Origin: Nicotiana tabacum
Lineage: Eukaryota; Streptophyta; Magnoliopsida; Solanales; Solanaceae
DNA: 64,000 bases
Direction of reading: 5' to 3'
Assembly (NCBI RefSeq): GCF_000715075.1
Contig: NC_134096.1
Coordinates: 68,081,026 to 68,145,025, forward strand
Below, one piece after another: positions 1-10,734 of this stretch (within the stretch, counting starts at the first letter, position 1; each line of letters begins with the position of its first letter). The translations under genes were made by a program, and so were the position numbers. Under the pieces are notes generated by a model. It was given only the letters and a program-made list of their open reading frames with translations, did not search any database and was not told where the DNA came from.

Positions 1-50
1 CTAAAAAATGGCAAGTCATGACCAATCTACGTATACTTACATAACATTAG

Positions 51-1027
51 TGCAGCGACAGTATAGGGCGTCGAATTGGCCACAAAACCTTGATATATTG
101 TTTGAGATTTGAGAAATAAAAACATATGAGTATTATTGCAATACTTGTGATTTGACTCATTGCAACTATATGGGGGGCTTCTAGCACTTCTTGTTCTCAA
201 GGGAACCACAGAAAAGAAAGAACTGTTCCTCTATCCGACCTTGTTCCCTCCATGTTATTGACGTAATGATGTCCAATCCGGTAGCATATTAAAAAGATTT
301 GTTGAGCATGTTATTGACATCCAATACCATATTAGGAAAAATCAATCAAAATTAAAATATATACTGGCAAGTACGACTAGGAGGCAACGATTCAAGAGGC
401 AAAAGGTAGATGAACATCTTCCTTTGCATTATATGAACACTGAACACACAGTAGGTTTGTTCTTGTAGTGGCCACAGGGTTATCAAAGGCAAAAGCACAA
501 AAGAGCTTTGAGGTATGTTGGGACTTTATTTAATGAAGGAATGTGCAAATGGAGAAAAAATATAAATATGTATATGTATTCCAAAACTAATAATTATAAG
601 CATAAATAATAAATATATGGACAAAGAAATTGAAAAAATATGATAAAGTGAAATATCAATTGGTTATACCGCCTCTTCTCTCATAGACAAAGGAAAAGTA
701 GCCTTAGAACCTTGAAGACGACTCTGAAACTAAGCGAGACGAAGCGATCAACACGTTTTGTGCCTTACTTCAGGGCTTAAGAAAGCGTGCCTTTTACAAC
801 ATTGAATGGCCATGAAAAGGATGGCATGAGAGGCAGTAACGTTTGCTCGGAAACAGGGGCGAATGCAGTCCTTAGGTACCGGGTTCATCCTAATCTAATA
901 TTTTGGATGCGGAGCATAAATATATATATGAAAATTCACTAAAATCTCAACAAATACTAAAATTGAGCCCATAATTTTAAATAGTGAATTCAATGTTAAA
1001 AACCTTAAAGATAGAATACATCAAGTT
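51..1027. repeat. Segmental duplication copy A, left part
   Basis: This stretch is nearly identical to 33448-34440. Shared landmarks include the opening 'tgcagcgacag' and the run around 'ggtaccgggttcatcc'. Homology begins abruptly near base 51; bases 1-50 are unrelated to the sequence left of 33448. No convincing gene was found here; the small open frames are AT-rich and lack recognisable domains. It ends where copia-1 inserted. Known: none. Inferred: it is the left end of a duplicated block of about 4.65 kb that carries a P450 gene. Confidence 0.9.
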
Positions 1028-1325
1028 TATTATAAGAAAAATCAAATTATGGTGGATGTCTACTCTTCCTCCATGATCTTCTCAAATGCTTAATGACATA
1101 TTTAATGATATATTTTTATGCTTAATGATATATTCAATGACATATTTTTCTTCACTTTTCATGCCTATATAAAGGCCTTGTAATAGATAGGAAAATACAC
1201 ACAATTGAAGAAGAAATACTCTTTCTTCTCTCTATCTCTATTTCTTGTTCATGTTTTACTAAATTGCTTTTATTTCATAACTTGTTCTTGTTCATGTTGT
1301 ACTAAATTGTTTTTATTTCATAACA
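1028..1325 (+). repeat. Copia-1 5' LTR
   Basis: A 298 bp LTR, about 97% identical to 6357-6653 by eye (roughly nine substitutions and a small indel). It contains a likely TATA box (CTATATAAAGG near 1166) and two internal duplications: an 'aatgcttaatgayatat' unit and a 'ttgttcatgtt..tactaaattg' unit. These probably represent U3 repeats and the region around the transcript start. Confidence 0.9.
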
Positions 1326-4300
1326 CGTTATCAGTACGATTGTGCTCCCATTTTCGTACACCTCCATATAGGCATAGACTTTGCTTTGTGTTTGCTATCC
1401 TTATACCAACAATTATGTGGCTATCAAACAAAATAAAGATAGAAGCCAATGGGCTGGATACTAATACAAGATAAGTTTTCATCTTTCTAGCTTATTCATA
1501 TTTTTATTTTTATCTTTCACTAATCTCAAATTTTTTCTATTTTGCCATGATAACTCACAATAAGCTTTCAGTATTTTATTTCCATTTTGTTATAGCTTGA
1601 AAGTGTGCGAGCCCTGCATTTGCAAGTATAGTTTTTGCTTATTCTTTCTTGACGTCTGATATGAATTTTTAGTTATCGTTTGGCTATCCTTCAAGGGATC
1701 TATTCATGAACCAAATCAAAATGCATGAATATATATTTTGTAATTAAGTTTTAAACAGGTACTCTCTACTCAAGTCTTTAACTTATATTTAACGTGCTGA
1801 ATAGTGCTTACATATATGTGCGCAGATATCAGACTACCAATATGCCCTTTACCCTTTTCACGCTAAGATGAATGTTACTATGGTAATATTTAATGAATAG
1901 AACTAAACAGGTACTATTCCTGCATAGTTGGTTAAATGCATGCATAAATAAACATAATATTGTGGCAGGATAGTTGTAAGCATAATAGATATTCTGATTT
2001 ACAGTCAATCTTAGCCTTTGACTATCATCTATAATCCATATATTATTATGTGAATTGGATCACATATGTAGATACTGGAAGTACTACAGGAATTATATAT
2101 ATATGCTTTCAAGTCCTAGTCTTTATTCTTACTTTATTGATTTTGTTTATCGTTTATAAAAATGATAAGTGTTCTAATAGATTATCTAGTATTTATTTGA
2201 ATGCACTTCTATTTGAATTCATGTAAATCTAAAAGTGATAACACTTAGAAGGAATGAAACGTTTTCGTCCTACAACCTTAAAAAGTGATTTATTTTTAAA
2301 TCTTGTTATAACTAATTTTGTTTATGTTTCTGACCACAAGATTGATAATTTAATCTTGTACTTTGGCCTATTATGCAACTAGTTAAGATAAATTTAAGTT
2401 CTGGTGCACTATAATGATAAAAGTTGGGTTTGAGTCCCAACACATTTTGTCTAACATGCCTTTATATGGGTAAGGCATTGGATTTGAGTCACAATGCACA
2501 GTATCGATGAAAGAATCATGAAACCCGCCCTACTTGATATGCTCCATTCAGTGAAGCGAATGTGGCAACAATATATGATAAGTTTGAAAGATGACAAAAT
2601 AATTTTTCAAGACTATATGAATGTATGAAGACATGACAAGGGACGAAATAATAATTTGTCTTCATTATGGTAACTATAAAAGGAGAACAATAAGGGTTCT
2701 CGATGTAATCCTTCAAAAAGGTGAAGGAAATATTTACCATCAAAATGGTATGAAAAATTTATAAAGCATGTCACAATAATTATACTCCATTTTATTTTAA
2801 GAGAATGTGACTTGTGATAAGCATTGAGAATGCAGACTCATTCCTGAATGTGAATGTAGCAGTATGTAATAAAAGTAATGAATAAAGACGTGCAATGCAT
2901 GATTGGATACATACCACAACTCACCTCTAGGGGAGGTTGAGACAAAGAAAGATAATGAATATTACTGTGTAGTTACATAAATATATCATTGGTCGCATAC
3001 AGGTGATACGCAAAAAATATTTTGTCATACCTTATGAAAGTTATTAAAAGCAAAATTAAAGCAAGAAATTATTTTGCTTATGATGATTTTGAACATGACA
3101 ATTATTATGATATGATTCTCTTTGTGAAGGAGACATTCATTATATGGATAGTGTGACAAAAGATCTTGTAGTACAAAAGCAGTTAAGAGCTCTGAAAGAA
3201 CTAATTTGTTACTAACAAGATGAATCAAATTGTTCATGACATTAATATTGTAGTAAGTTTCAAAAGAAACAGTTTGATTTACAAATATATTAGCCAAAGT
3301 AGTTGGCATATTGAGACTATAAATGAAAAGAAGATTGAATATCTTTATATTACTATAATCATACCGGGTAAATATGAAAGGTTACCTGACTTTTTTTCTA
3401 TTTTTACTACACAAGTATAAGCATGATGATGCAATCACAAGCCACAAGTAAACTAGAGGTTTACTGAAATAAATATTAGTTGGCATGACCGGTTGACCAT
3501 CTCGGTTCAATTATGATACGAAAAATTAATTAAAAATTACATTGGCATATATTGAAGAAATATAAGATTCTTCAACAATTATGCTGCTTATTCTCATGAT
3601 AGACCAGTTAAGGTTGGGATTGAATCCCTTGATTTCTGGAACGAATAAAAGGTGATAATATATGGGCCCAGTCACCTTCCATGTGGACCGTTTACTATTA
3701 TATAATTTTAATAGATGCATCTATTCCATGGTAACATGTGCATTTGTTATCAACTTGCAGTTTGGTTTTTGCAAGATTGATTGCTCAAATTATTAGAGCA
3801 CAGTTCCAGAATATAAATTATGATAATTTATCTTGATAATACTGGTTTAAATTCAAGTTGGTTTAGCAGAAATTGTATGCCTCCAATTATATCTAAACCA
3901 TTGGTTATGAGAACAAAACTGCAAAAATAAAATTTGGTATGTGATGTATTATTAAATATACAACAACACTTTTACGCATCTAGCCAAGTTATGATAAGTT
4001 CTCCCTATCACAATCGGTTCAGGGTCAGGAACCAAATAATTTTTATCTAGAAATATGAATGTGCTATATAATTTAATTGTTCCACCACAATGCACAAAGA
4101 TGGCTAGGGATATGTGTTGGTGATCCCAAGAATAGGAGAGAAAATAGAAAGCTGAAAAAGTAATGCATGTAATGAATTATTATGAGTAATCTAGATCCTC
4201 GTACGAGAAAATATGAACTTGAAGTTCAAGTGATAATTCATTTGCAAAATATTACCAGGCGTATTTGCTGACCCAAAGCTAAATGTCATATTCAGCTGCT

Positions 4301-4770
4301 AATGCTCCAAAATAAAATAAAGTTCATAATGAATAAGAGTCTATGGCATACATGAAGCATAATAGACTAATCGGTTCCAAAGATAAAACTCCTTGAAGAA
4401 GGAGAGGAACAAATGTTCAAGATGGTCATAATAAGGAGGCAAGTGCTCTAAAAGAGCACCACGACATAACACTTCATAAGACCTCATGGGAGAGGCTCAG
4501 GTACCTGAAAATAATAAGATAAAAAGATCTCAATAAGTTGTGTCTTTATTGGGTAATAGTAGAATCGATATAAAATGATCGTCCACGATATTGTTAATAT
4601 AATGTAGCGCTCAATATTATTAATATTGACGAGGATCTTGAGCTCAAATCTGTCATGAAATTAGGACAGTTTGGCCAAATGAAAAATATGCAATGAAAAT
4701 TGATTTTACCTGAAAAATATGAAGTTGGACGGATAGTCCCAACACCTGAAAGTATAAAGCCAGTGGAGGT
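1326..4770 (+). pseudogene. Copia-1 gag to integrase region, heavily decayed
   Basis: This should encode gag, protease and integrase, but stops and frameshifts break it throughout. Two islands can still be matched by eye to the better-preserved copia-2. About 3300-3420 corresponds to the region before the GAG-pre-integrase domain (HIETINEKKIEYLYIT against HVEMIDEMNMEYLCIT). About 3600-3720 corresponds to the start of the integrase core (VKVGIES). No frame is longer than about 90 codons. The region cannot make a working protein. The decay seems much deeper than the roughly 3% LTR divergence would suggest. Confidence 0.7.
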
Positions 4771-4774
4771 ATAA

Positions 4775-6140
4775 ATGTGTTCTTGTGCGGAAAAGAAAGG
4801 TCAAGTCGATAGACATAAAGCCGACTTGTGTCACAAGAAGATTTGTAAATATCCTGGCGTTGATTATATAGAGACATGTTCTCCTGTGGTGGATGTCGCC
4901 ATTTCAGGTTTTAATCTGGCAATACAAGAAAAACGTGATATGCGTATAATGGAAATCATTGAAGGATTTAAATTGTTCTGAAGCATATTAAGGTTTCCAA
5001 GAAATTTATTAAATAAAGCTTCAAAAATCATTATACGGATTGAAACAATCAGGGCGCATGTGGTATAATCGCCTGAGTGAGTACCTGTTGAAAGAAGGGT
5101 ACAAGAATGATTCAATTTGTCCTTGTGTCTTTATAAAAATATATGGATCTAAATTTGTTATAATCACCGTGTATGTTGATGATTTAAATATCATTGGAAC
5201 TTCTAGGGAACTTCCTAAAGCAGTAGAGTTTCCTAAAGCAGTAGACTATTTAAAGAAAGAATCTGAAATGAAAGATCTTGGAAAGACAAAGTTTTGTCTT
5301 GGTCTACAAATTGAGTATATGAAAGATGAAATTTTTGTTCATCAATCAGCATAGACTAAAAAGATCTTAAAGCTATTCTATATGGATAAAGCACATCCAT
5401 TCCGACCTCATGAAAATAATGAAGAGCTTCTTGGTCCCGAAGTACCATATCTTAGTGCAATTGGTGCACTAATATATCTTTCTAACATTACAAGGTTTGA
5501 CATAACTTTTTCAGTTAATGTCTTAACAAGATATAGCTCTGCTCCTACAAGGAGACATTGGAATGGAATCAAACACATATTGCGGTATCTAAAAGGGACT
5601 ACCGATATGGGATTATTTTATGGCAATGATTGCAGTCCCGATCTTGTTGGTTATGCCGATCCTGGGTATTTATCTGACCCACACAAGGCTCGATCTCAAA
5701 CAGGCTATGTGTTTACATATGGAGGCACTGTCATATCTTGGCGATCGACTAAGAAATCAATCGTGGCTACGTCATCTAATCATGTTGAGATAATTTCTAT
5801 TCATGAAGCAAGTCGAGAATGTGTATGGTTGAGGTCTATAATACACTTTATTCGAGACAAATGTAGTTTGAAGTGTGACAAACTACCCACAATTTTGTAT
5901 GAAGACAATCCAATATGCATAGCCCAATTAAAGGGAAGATTCATAAAAGGGGATAGGACAAAGCAAATTTCACCGGAGTTATTGTTCACGCATGATCTTC
6001 AAAAGAATGGTGATATCATTGTGCAACAGATCCGTTCAAGCGATAATATGGCTGATTTGTTCACTAAATCTCTACCAACGTCAACCTTCAAGAAACTAGT
6101 GTACAAGATTGGGATGCGAATGCTCAAGGATGTGAATTGA
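4775..6140 (+). pseudogene. Copia-1 reverse transcriptase/RNase H remnant
   Basis: This is the best-preserved part of copia-1 pol. Frame 1 (about 4775-4981) holds the start of the RT domain with the AxGYxQxPGVDYxET region in damaged form. Frame 2 (5040-5354) carries KQSGRMWYNRLSEYLL and the RT catalytic motif YVDDLNII, then stops. Frame 3 (5382-6140, 252 codons) carries RNase H with YADPGYLSDPHKARSQTGY and the C-terminal RSSDNMADLFTKSLPTSTF. The aspartates of YVDD remain, but at least two frameshifts or stops separate the domains. It ends with the pol stop just before the duplicated stem-loop module. Confidence 0.88.
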
Positions 6141-6170
6141 TGCTCTCATCAGGGCGAGTTAATACGTGTT

Positions 6171-6330
6171 GTACTCTTTTTCCCTTACAAGGTTTTGACC
6201 CACTGGGTTTTCCTTGCAAGGTTTTTAACGAGGCAACCAAAAGGCGTATTTCTAAACATGTGTACTCTTTTTCCTTCACTAAGATTTTTTTCCCATAGGG
6301 TTTTTTCCTAATAAGGTTTTAACGAGGTAC
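6171..6330 (+). other. Copia-1 3' UTR stem-loop module, two tandem copies
   Basis: Two related units of about 66-69 nt (6171-6236 and 6262-6330) follow the pol stop. Each starts GTACTCTTTTTCC, contains a short hairpin core (ACCCACTGGGT in the first unit), has outer pairing arms AAGG/CCTT and ends AAGGTTTT(T)AACGAGG. The same module occurs in copia-2, copia-3 and, once, in the Tat gypsy element. Function is unknown; an RNA role in export, packaging or 3' end formation is inference. Confidence 0.6.
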
Positions 6331-6356
6331 ATTATCTATGGACATCCAAGGGGGAG

Positions 6357-6653
6357 TATTATAAGAAAAATCAAATTATGGTGGATGTCTACTCTTCCTC
6401 CATGATCTTCTCAAATGCTTAATGACATATTCAATGACATATTTTTATGCTTAATGACATATTCAATGACATATTTTTCTTCACTTTTTATGCCTATATA
6501 AAAGCCTTGTAATAGATAGGAAAATACACACAATTAAAGAAGAAATACTCTTCCTTCTCTCTATCTCTATTTCTTGTTCATGTTTTACTAAATTGCTTTT
6601 ATTTCATAACTTGTTCTTGTTCATGTTTTACTAAATTGCTTTTATTCATAACA
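6357..6653 (+). repeat. Copia-1 3' LTR
   Basis: A 297 bp LTR directly following the polypurine tract, matching 1028-1325. It ends ATAACA, followed by the target duplication AAGTT. The TATA-like CTATATAAAAG is present. Confidence 0.9.
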
Positions 6654-7183
6654 AAGTTTAAATTTTGAACTTAGATGGAAAATGTGCTCCCAGTGCACGC
6701 TGGAAATTGTTGACAAAGACACTGTTCTTATCCGTTACATGCAACTAAAATGAAAAAGTAAATTTGATTCTTATGTGATTTTCTAGCTAAGCAAGCTCAG
6801 GGAATTAAACATCGGCTGCCCAGTTAAAATGATGCAGAAACTAGATTAGAATCACGCACAGCATTATAAACATCGCATATACCTAGACTCCATAAATTTA
6901 TGCAAGATGCACTGAAATCCAAATAGTTTTCTTTCACAAAGATCAGGAGCCTATTACAGCCTAACATAACTTGGAAAAGCGAATCATGTATTTAATTATT
7001 TATGCTTCTAGATATTTATAGAACTTTTTGGTTTAGCTACTATTGGTAGTCTTAAAAGAAACATGTTAGAGCAGAAGAAAGATTCCAGGCGTATAATGAG
7101 CGAAGACAGGATATAGCTAACAGGAATAGTACCTCCCATTGCATGCTCATGCAAGCTGAGTACTCATTTCTACTATGGATTAC

Positions 7184-7192
7184 TATATAAAG
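7184..7192 (+). promoter_or_regulatory. TATA box of the small pseudogene
   Basis: TATATAAAG lies about 100 nt upstream of the pseudogene ATG at 7294. It is followed by a pyrimidine- and CAA-rich leader (tctctcccatcgctctactc). The arrangement looks like a genuine plant promoter and 5' UTR and is conserved in copy B near 34970. Confidence 0.5.
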
Positions 7193-7293
7193 ATCTCTCC
7201 CATCGCTCTACTCAAAGCAGAACTCAATCAAACATCTATCAATCTGTAATTTAAGAACATTTACTGTACATTCTTGTGAAAGATAGAGGAGAA

Positions 7294-7758
7294 ATGGAGT
7301 CAAGCCGCAAGGTCTGAGGGTTCATCAAAGGAAAGCCGGTGAAGTCTTTATCCTTCATCGGCGATGCAATATGGGTTCAACAGGGTTCCTAATTACCCCT
7401 CCAAGGGATTCGTCGTCAATCAGCTGGACCGTCCATCAACTATCATCATCTTAATCATCACCAACATCATCATGATCATCAGCCAAAGCACAAGCTGGTT
7501 CCTTATAATCCAGATAGTACTACTGCAACCTCCTTCTCATTAACTGTAGTAGACTTCACACTGAATCAGGAGCAAGTGACCATTACCGCACGTTTCATTT
7601 TATATTCCACCGGCAGAGAGTACTGATCAAAACTCTAACAGTAGTAGTAGTAGTACACCTATAGTTATGCCAAGCTGCTTGACAACGAAAGCGTTGATCT
7701 AAAGGCTGAGCCGAAGCAGTTTCCACATCCTCATCAAGAGGTGTTGCAGCAAGTTTAG
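7294..7758 (+). pseudogene. Broken small His-rich protein gene, copy A
   Basis: I do not recognise the family. A reading path of about 150 codons can be followed across frames. It starts MESSRKV, meets a TGA at codon 8, then GFIKGKPVKSL. After a frame change come YPSKGFVVNQ and a histidine-rich stretch (HHQHHHDHQPKHK) before LVPYNPDSTT. After another change comes YAKLLDNESVDLKAEPKQ, ending in TAG at 7756-7758. The continuing protein-like composition, the upstream TATA box and the leader suggest a former gene, not chance. It is divergent to the P450, about 640 bp beyond the P450 3' end. Copy B has the same defects, so it died before the duplication. Confidence 0.55.
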
Positions 7759-8397
7759 CAGTAATCTGTATCCTTGATTAATGATCTCCATACGCCATCT
7801 ATGCACGCAAGTAGCCATCTCTCCATTTTTTGTACTCCTAATAACCTCACAGGATGCTGCTTAACATCCTTCAATTACAACTTTTCAACAAAATAATATA
7901 GTTAGGTCATAATCTCTCTCTATCCACTTCTCTTTTATTTTTCTGTTTTGCCTAATAGCATTATCAGAAAAGTAAATGTGAGCAACTTCAGCTGACATGG
8001 AATTCATATATTCCTTCAAAGACCAAAACAACAATTTCTTTGGGAATGTAAACAATTTTCCATCCTGCCAGAGCACAGGCAAATAACCAAAAAGAGCATA
8101 AACAAATTTCTAGTTATACTGATCTCTTCATTGGACGATCTATTTATGACAAGGAAAATGAACATCAGGACAAGCACCAAAATCTTAACTAATACGACGG
8201 AGAGGAACAACTGCAATGAACCAAATGTACAACACATAAGATAGAAATATCCAGTTTCAATTATATTCACTACTAACTACTAAGCTAATATTGCAGCAAG
8301 GCATTAATAATCATTCTCCCTCTAACTTCCAGTACTATATGGGGGAAGTCCATCAACAGGGAACAATGCAAATAGAAAGAACTAGTAATTACCAAAT

Positions 8398-9951
8398 TCA
8401 AATAGAGTTAACTCTGAGGCAGATACGAGCTCGAAGTGGATTCTTCATCACAACGGTGAATTCTAGCTTTTCTGAAAGATCAACATCATCTCCCTCCACA
8501 GCCTCCCATCGAAAATGCCAAACCAAATTAGCCACAAAGTACTCTAGATGAAGCATAGCCAAAGCATAGCCTGGGCAAATTCTCCTACCAGCGCCAAATG
8601 GCATCATCTTGATCTCTCTACTTCCTGTTATATCGAACCCTTCCTTATCTGATCCCTCCATTAAGAACCTCTCTGGCTTGAATTCCAAGGGATCCTCCCA
8701 CACCTTTGGGTCCAAACCCATGTCTGCAACCATGAAATTGATGGTGGCATTCTTCGGGACAACATAGCCATTCAGTTCTACTTCCTCTGTCACCGTATGT
8801 GGCAGCACAAAGTGACCAGGCGGGTGTCGCCTAAGACCCTCTAAGATCACTGCTCTCAAGTATGGCATTTTATGCAGATCGTCCTCCTTTACCACCTCTT
8901 CTGTCAACTTGCTCTGTTTCTCTCCCACTACACTAGCAATTTCTTGATATAGTTTTCCCTGAATGGAAGGGTTTTTGACCAAGTTGGCCATAACCCACTG
9001 TAAGGCGGTGGACGTCGTATCAGTTCCGGCGTTTAGGAATTCACTGCAGAGGCTAACCATTTCCCCATAATTGAGGCTCCTGTTTTCCTCTGGCAATTCC
9101 AAATTCAACAGCGTATCCACATAAGCCACCACTTCTTCCTCAGGCTTTTGTTCTTTGGCCCTAATACTTCGAGCTTCAATCAAAGGAATGAAGATCTTCT
9201 CTTGCTCTTGACGTAGTTCAATTAGTTCCTTCCAGCGATTCCTAAAGATTATTTTCCCAACTCTGGGTAAGAAATTGAGTATATTGAATCGTCGGAAACC
9301 CAGGAGCAACCTGCGCTGAACACCTTCAATTTGTTTGATTTGAGCCTCGTCGAGCTTATCCCCGAAACACATCAACACAAGTAGACAAAACATAGCATAC
9401 TGAAAATGATCAATTAACCTAACAGAATAATCGGCTTGGGCGTGAAGGAGCTGTTGAAGGAGGATACCCAGCACCCACGACCGGGCCTTGGAGTAGGACT
9501 TGACGCGCGATGGGTGGAGGATTTCAGACGTCAGATTTCGCCGGAGAAGACGCCAAACGGGGCCGTAAGGGGCGGAGTTGATGGTACGCTGGTTACTGCT
9601 GACGACTGCACTGGTGGGGACAGCTCTTGGCCTGTCGGAAAAAACAGCGCCTTGTTGGACTAAAGCTTGGTAAGCTAAGGAGTGACTGGATACGAATATG
9701 GCGGTACGAGACCCAATATTGAGGGTGATTAGAGGACCATACTTAGCCTTGAGGTTACGAAGGATTGGTTCCAAATCAGCGAAGGATCTTCTCGCCCATA
9801 ATAAGCTTCCGATCACCGGAAAAGTGTAGGGTCCCGGTGGGAGTTTCTTGTTTTTGTGATTGGATTTGGAATTTGAGGAGATAAGATTAAAGAGGGATTT
9901 GAGGAAGAAAGAGATGCAGAGAGTGACGACGATGACATACCAAGTTTCCAT
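8398..9951 (-). CDS. Cytochrome P450, CYP89A-type, copy A
   Basis: A 517-residue intronless P450, the usual CYP89A length and structure. It has an N-terminal membrane anchor (residues 1-24), a proline-rich hinge KLPPGP (36-41), the I-helix oxygen-activation motif AGTDTT (308-313), the K-helix EGLR (371-374), PERF (426-429) and the haem loop PFGAGRRICPG (451-461) with ligand Cys459. The start METW matches family N termini. It should be an ER-bound monooxygenase fed electrons by NADPH-P450 reductase. Arabidopsis CYP89A9 acts on chlorophyll catabolites; the substrate here is unknown. About 19 residues differ from copy B, none in these catalytic motifs. No stops or frameshifts were seen. The exact subfamily is assigned from memory of CYP89A sequences. 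Confidence 0.93.
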   Translation of the reverse strand: METWYVIVVTLCISFFLKSLFNLISSNSKSNHKNKKLPPGPYTFPVIGSLLWARRSFADLEPILRNLKAKYGPLITLNIGSRTAIFVSSHSLAYQALVQQGAVFSDRPRAVPTSAVVSSNQRTINSAPYGPVWRLLRRNLTSEILHPSRVKSYSKARSWVLGILLQQLLHAQADYSVRLIDHFQYAMFCLLVLMCFGDKLDEAQIKQIEGVQRRLLLGFRRFNILNFLPRVGKIIFRNRWKELIELRQEQEKIFIPLIEARSIRAKEQKPEEEVVAYVDTLLNLELPEENRSLNYGEMVSLCSEFLNAGTDTTSTALQWVMANLVKNPSIQGKLYQEIASVVGEKQSKLTEEVVKEDDLHKMPYLRAVILEGLRRHPPGHFVLPHTVTEEVELNGYVVPKNATINFMVADMGLDPKVWEDPLEFKPERFLMEGSDKEGFDITGSREIKMMPFGAGRRICPGYALAMLHLEYFVANLVWHFRWEAVEGDDVDLSEKLEFTVVMKNPLRARICLRVNSI

Positions 9952-9994
9952 TATTTTTTAGTTAAATGACTCAACTGAAATAACAGTGCTTCTT

Positions 9995-10012
9995 TCTATA
10001 TATTATATTTAA
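9995..10012 (-). promoter_or_regulatory. Possible TATA region of P450 copy A
   Basis: About 45-60 bases upstream of the ATG the minus strand reads AAATATAATATATAGAAAG, a plausible TATA box followed by a short leader. Copy B has a related but longer TA run (about 37782-37796). Copia-2 inserted about 190 bp upstream of the start codon, so the distal promoter of copy A is displaced by 5.7 kb while that of copy B is intact. Confidence 0.4.
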
Positions 10013-10139
10013 AAAAATACTAGATGAAGATTGAAGAGAAAAGTTTTTATTTGTGTGTGTGTGTAAAGCAAGAAAGAAGACGGAAAGAATAATCTAATGG
10101 CAGATGTAGTGGCTGAAAATATGCAACGATAGTCACACT

Positions 10140-10513
10140 TGTTATAAAATAAATACCGTAAAGTAAAAGACAAGTACAGAGAAACTGATATATTATTCAA
10201 ACTTCAAACTTATGTACATAATTAACTGAAAATTTATTTATTTATAGAAGAAAGTAAGCAGTTGCGAGACTTTTCAGGAAGCAGCTGCAAGGCTTTTCTG
10301 TAGCAGCTTGTAAGTTGTCTGCATGAGCTGCTTGCAACCTACATGTTTAATAAGAAGCTGATACAAATCATTTCATTGAGCTGCTTGCAACCTGCCTGCA
10401 TCAGCTGCTTGTAGATAAACTTCAACAGAGTACTAAATAGATAATCTTCTTCAGGAAGATTATCTATAGCGGAGTAATAAATGGACATTCACAATATAAT
10501 TATTTTCATAACA
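10140..10513 (-). repeat. Copia-2 3' LTR
   Basis: A 374 bp LTR about 7% diverged by eye from the 5' copy. It contains several copies of a motif related to AGCTGCTTGCAACCTGC, probably U3 repeats. The TATA-like CTATAAATAAA lies on the minus strand near 10235. Confidence 0.9.
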
Positions 10514-10543
10514 CTCCCCCTTGAATGTTCATTAAAAGGTATT

Positions 10544-10702
10544 GTGCCTCATTAAAACCTTACTAGGAAAAACCCAGTGAAAAAAATTCTAGTGAAGGAA
10601 AAAGAGTACACATATTTAGTAATACGCATTTCTAGCTGTCTCATTAAAAACCTTATAAGGAAAACCCTCTTGGAAAAAACCTTAGTAAGGAAAAAAGAGT
10701 AC
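10544..10702 (-). other. Copia-2 3' UTR stem-loop module, two copies
   Basis: On the minus strand two units (10702-10638, then 10609-10544) each begin GTACTCTTTTT and end AAGGTTTT(T)AATGAG. They follow the pol stop and precede the polypurine tract. The first has AAGG/CCTT arms. The second has CTAG/CTAG arms around a CACTGGG core. Position and orientation match copia-1 and copia-3. Confidence 0.6.
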
Positions 10703-10734
10703 ATCTTGTATTTTACTCCCCCTGATGAAAACCT

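Larger units (their letters stand above)
1028..6653 (+). mobile_element. Ty1-copia LTR retrotransposon, copia-1 (5.6 kb, degenerate)
   Basis: Two LTRs of about 297 bp (1028-1325 and 6357-6653) flank a decayed polyprotein region. The target duplication is perfect: AAGTT at 1023-1027 and at 6654-6658. The LTR starts TATTATAAG, so the usual TG has become TA in both copies, and it ends ATAACA. A polypurine tract 'caagggggag' precedes the 3' LTR at about 6347-6356. After the 5' LTR comes 'cgttatcagtacga', the primer-binding region shared in form with copia-2 and copia-3. The site lies inside duplication copy A. Copy B (near 34440) has no element. Confidence 0.93.
6654..10139. repeat. Segmental duplication copy A, middle part
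   Basis: Collinear with about 34445-37936 at a constant offset of 27786 bases across the small pseudogene and the P450, so these regions have not gained or lost net length. It includes 5' sequence, the dead small gene, the P450 3' UTR, the P450 coding region and its promoter. It is interrupted on both sides by copia insertions that are absent from copy B. Confidence 0.95.

Noticed and set aside
8016..8270. Small minus-strand frames at 7885-8270 (and 35671-36056), both conserved between copies
   Set aside because: They lie in the P450 3' flank and are conserved only because the whole block is duplicated; hydrophobic AT-rich composition without family.
9436..9663. Plus-strand open frame of 75 codons inside P450 copy A (also 37222-37449)
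   Set aside because: Antisense shadow of the P450 coding sequence; no independent features.
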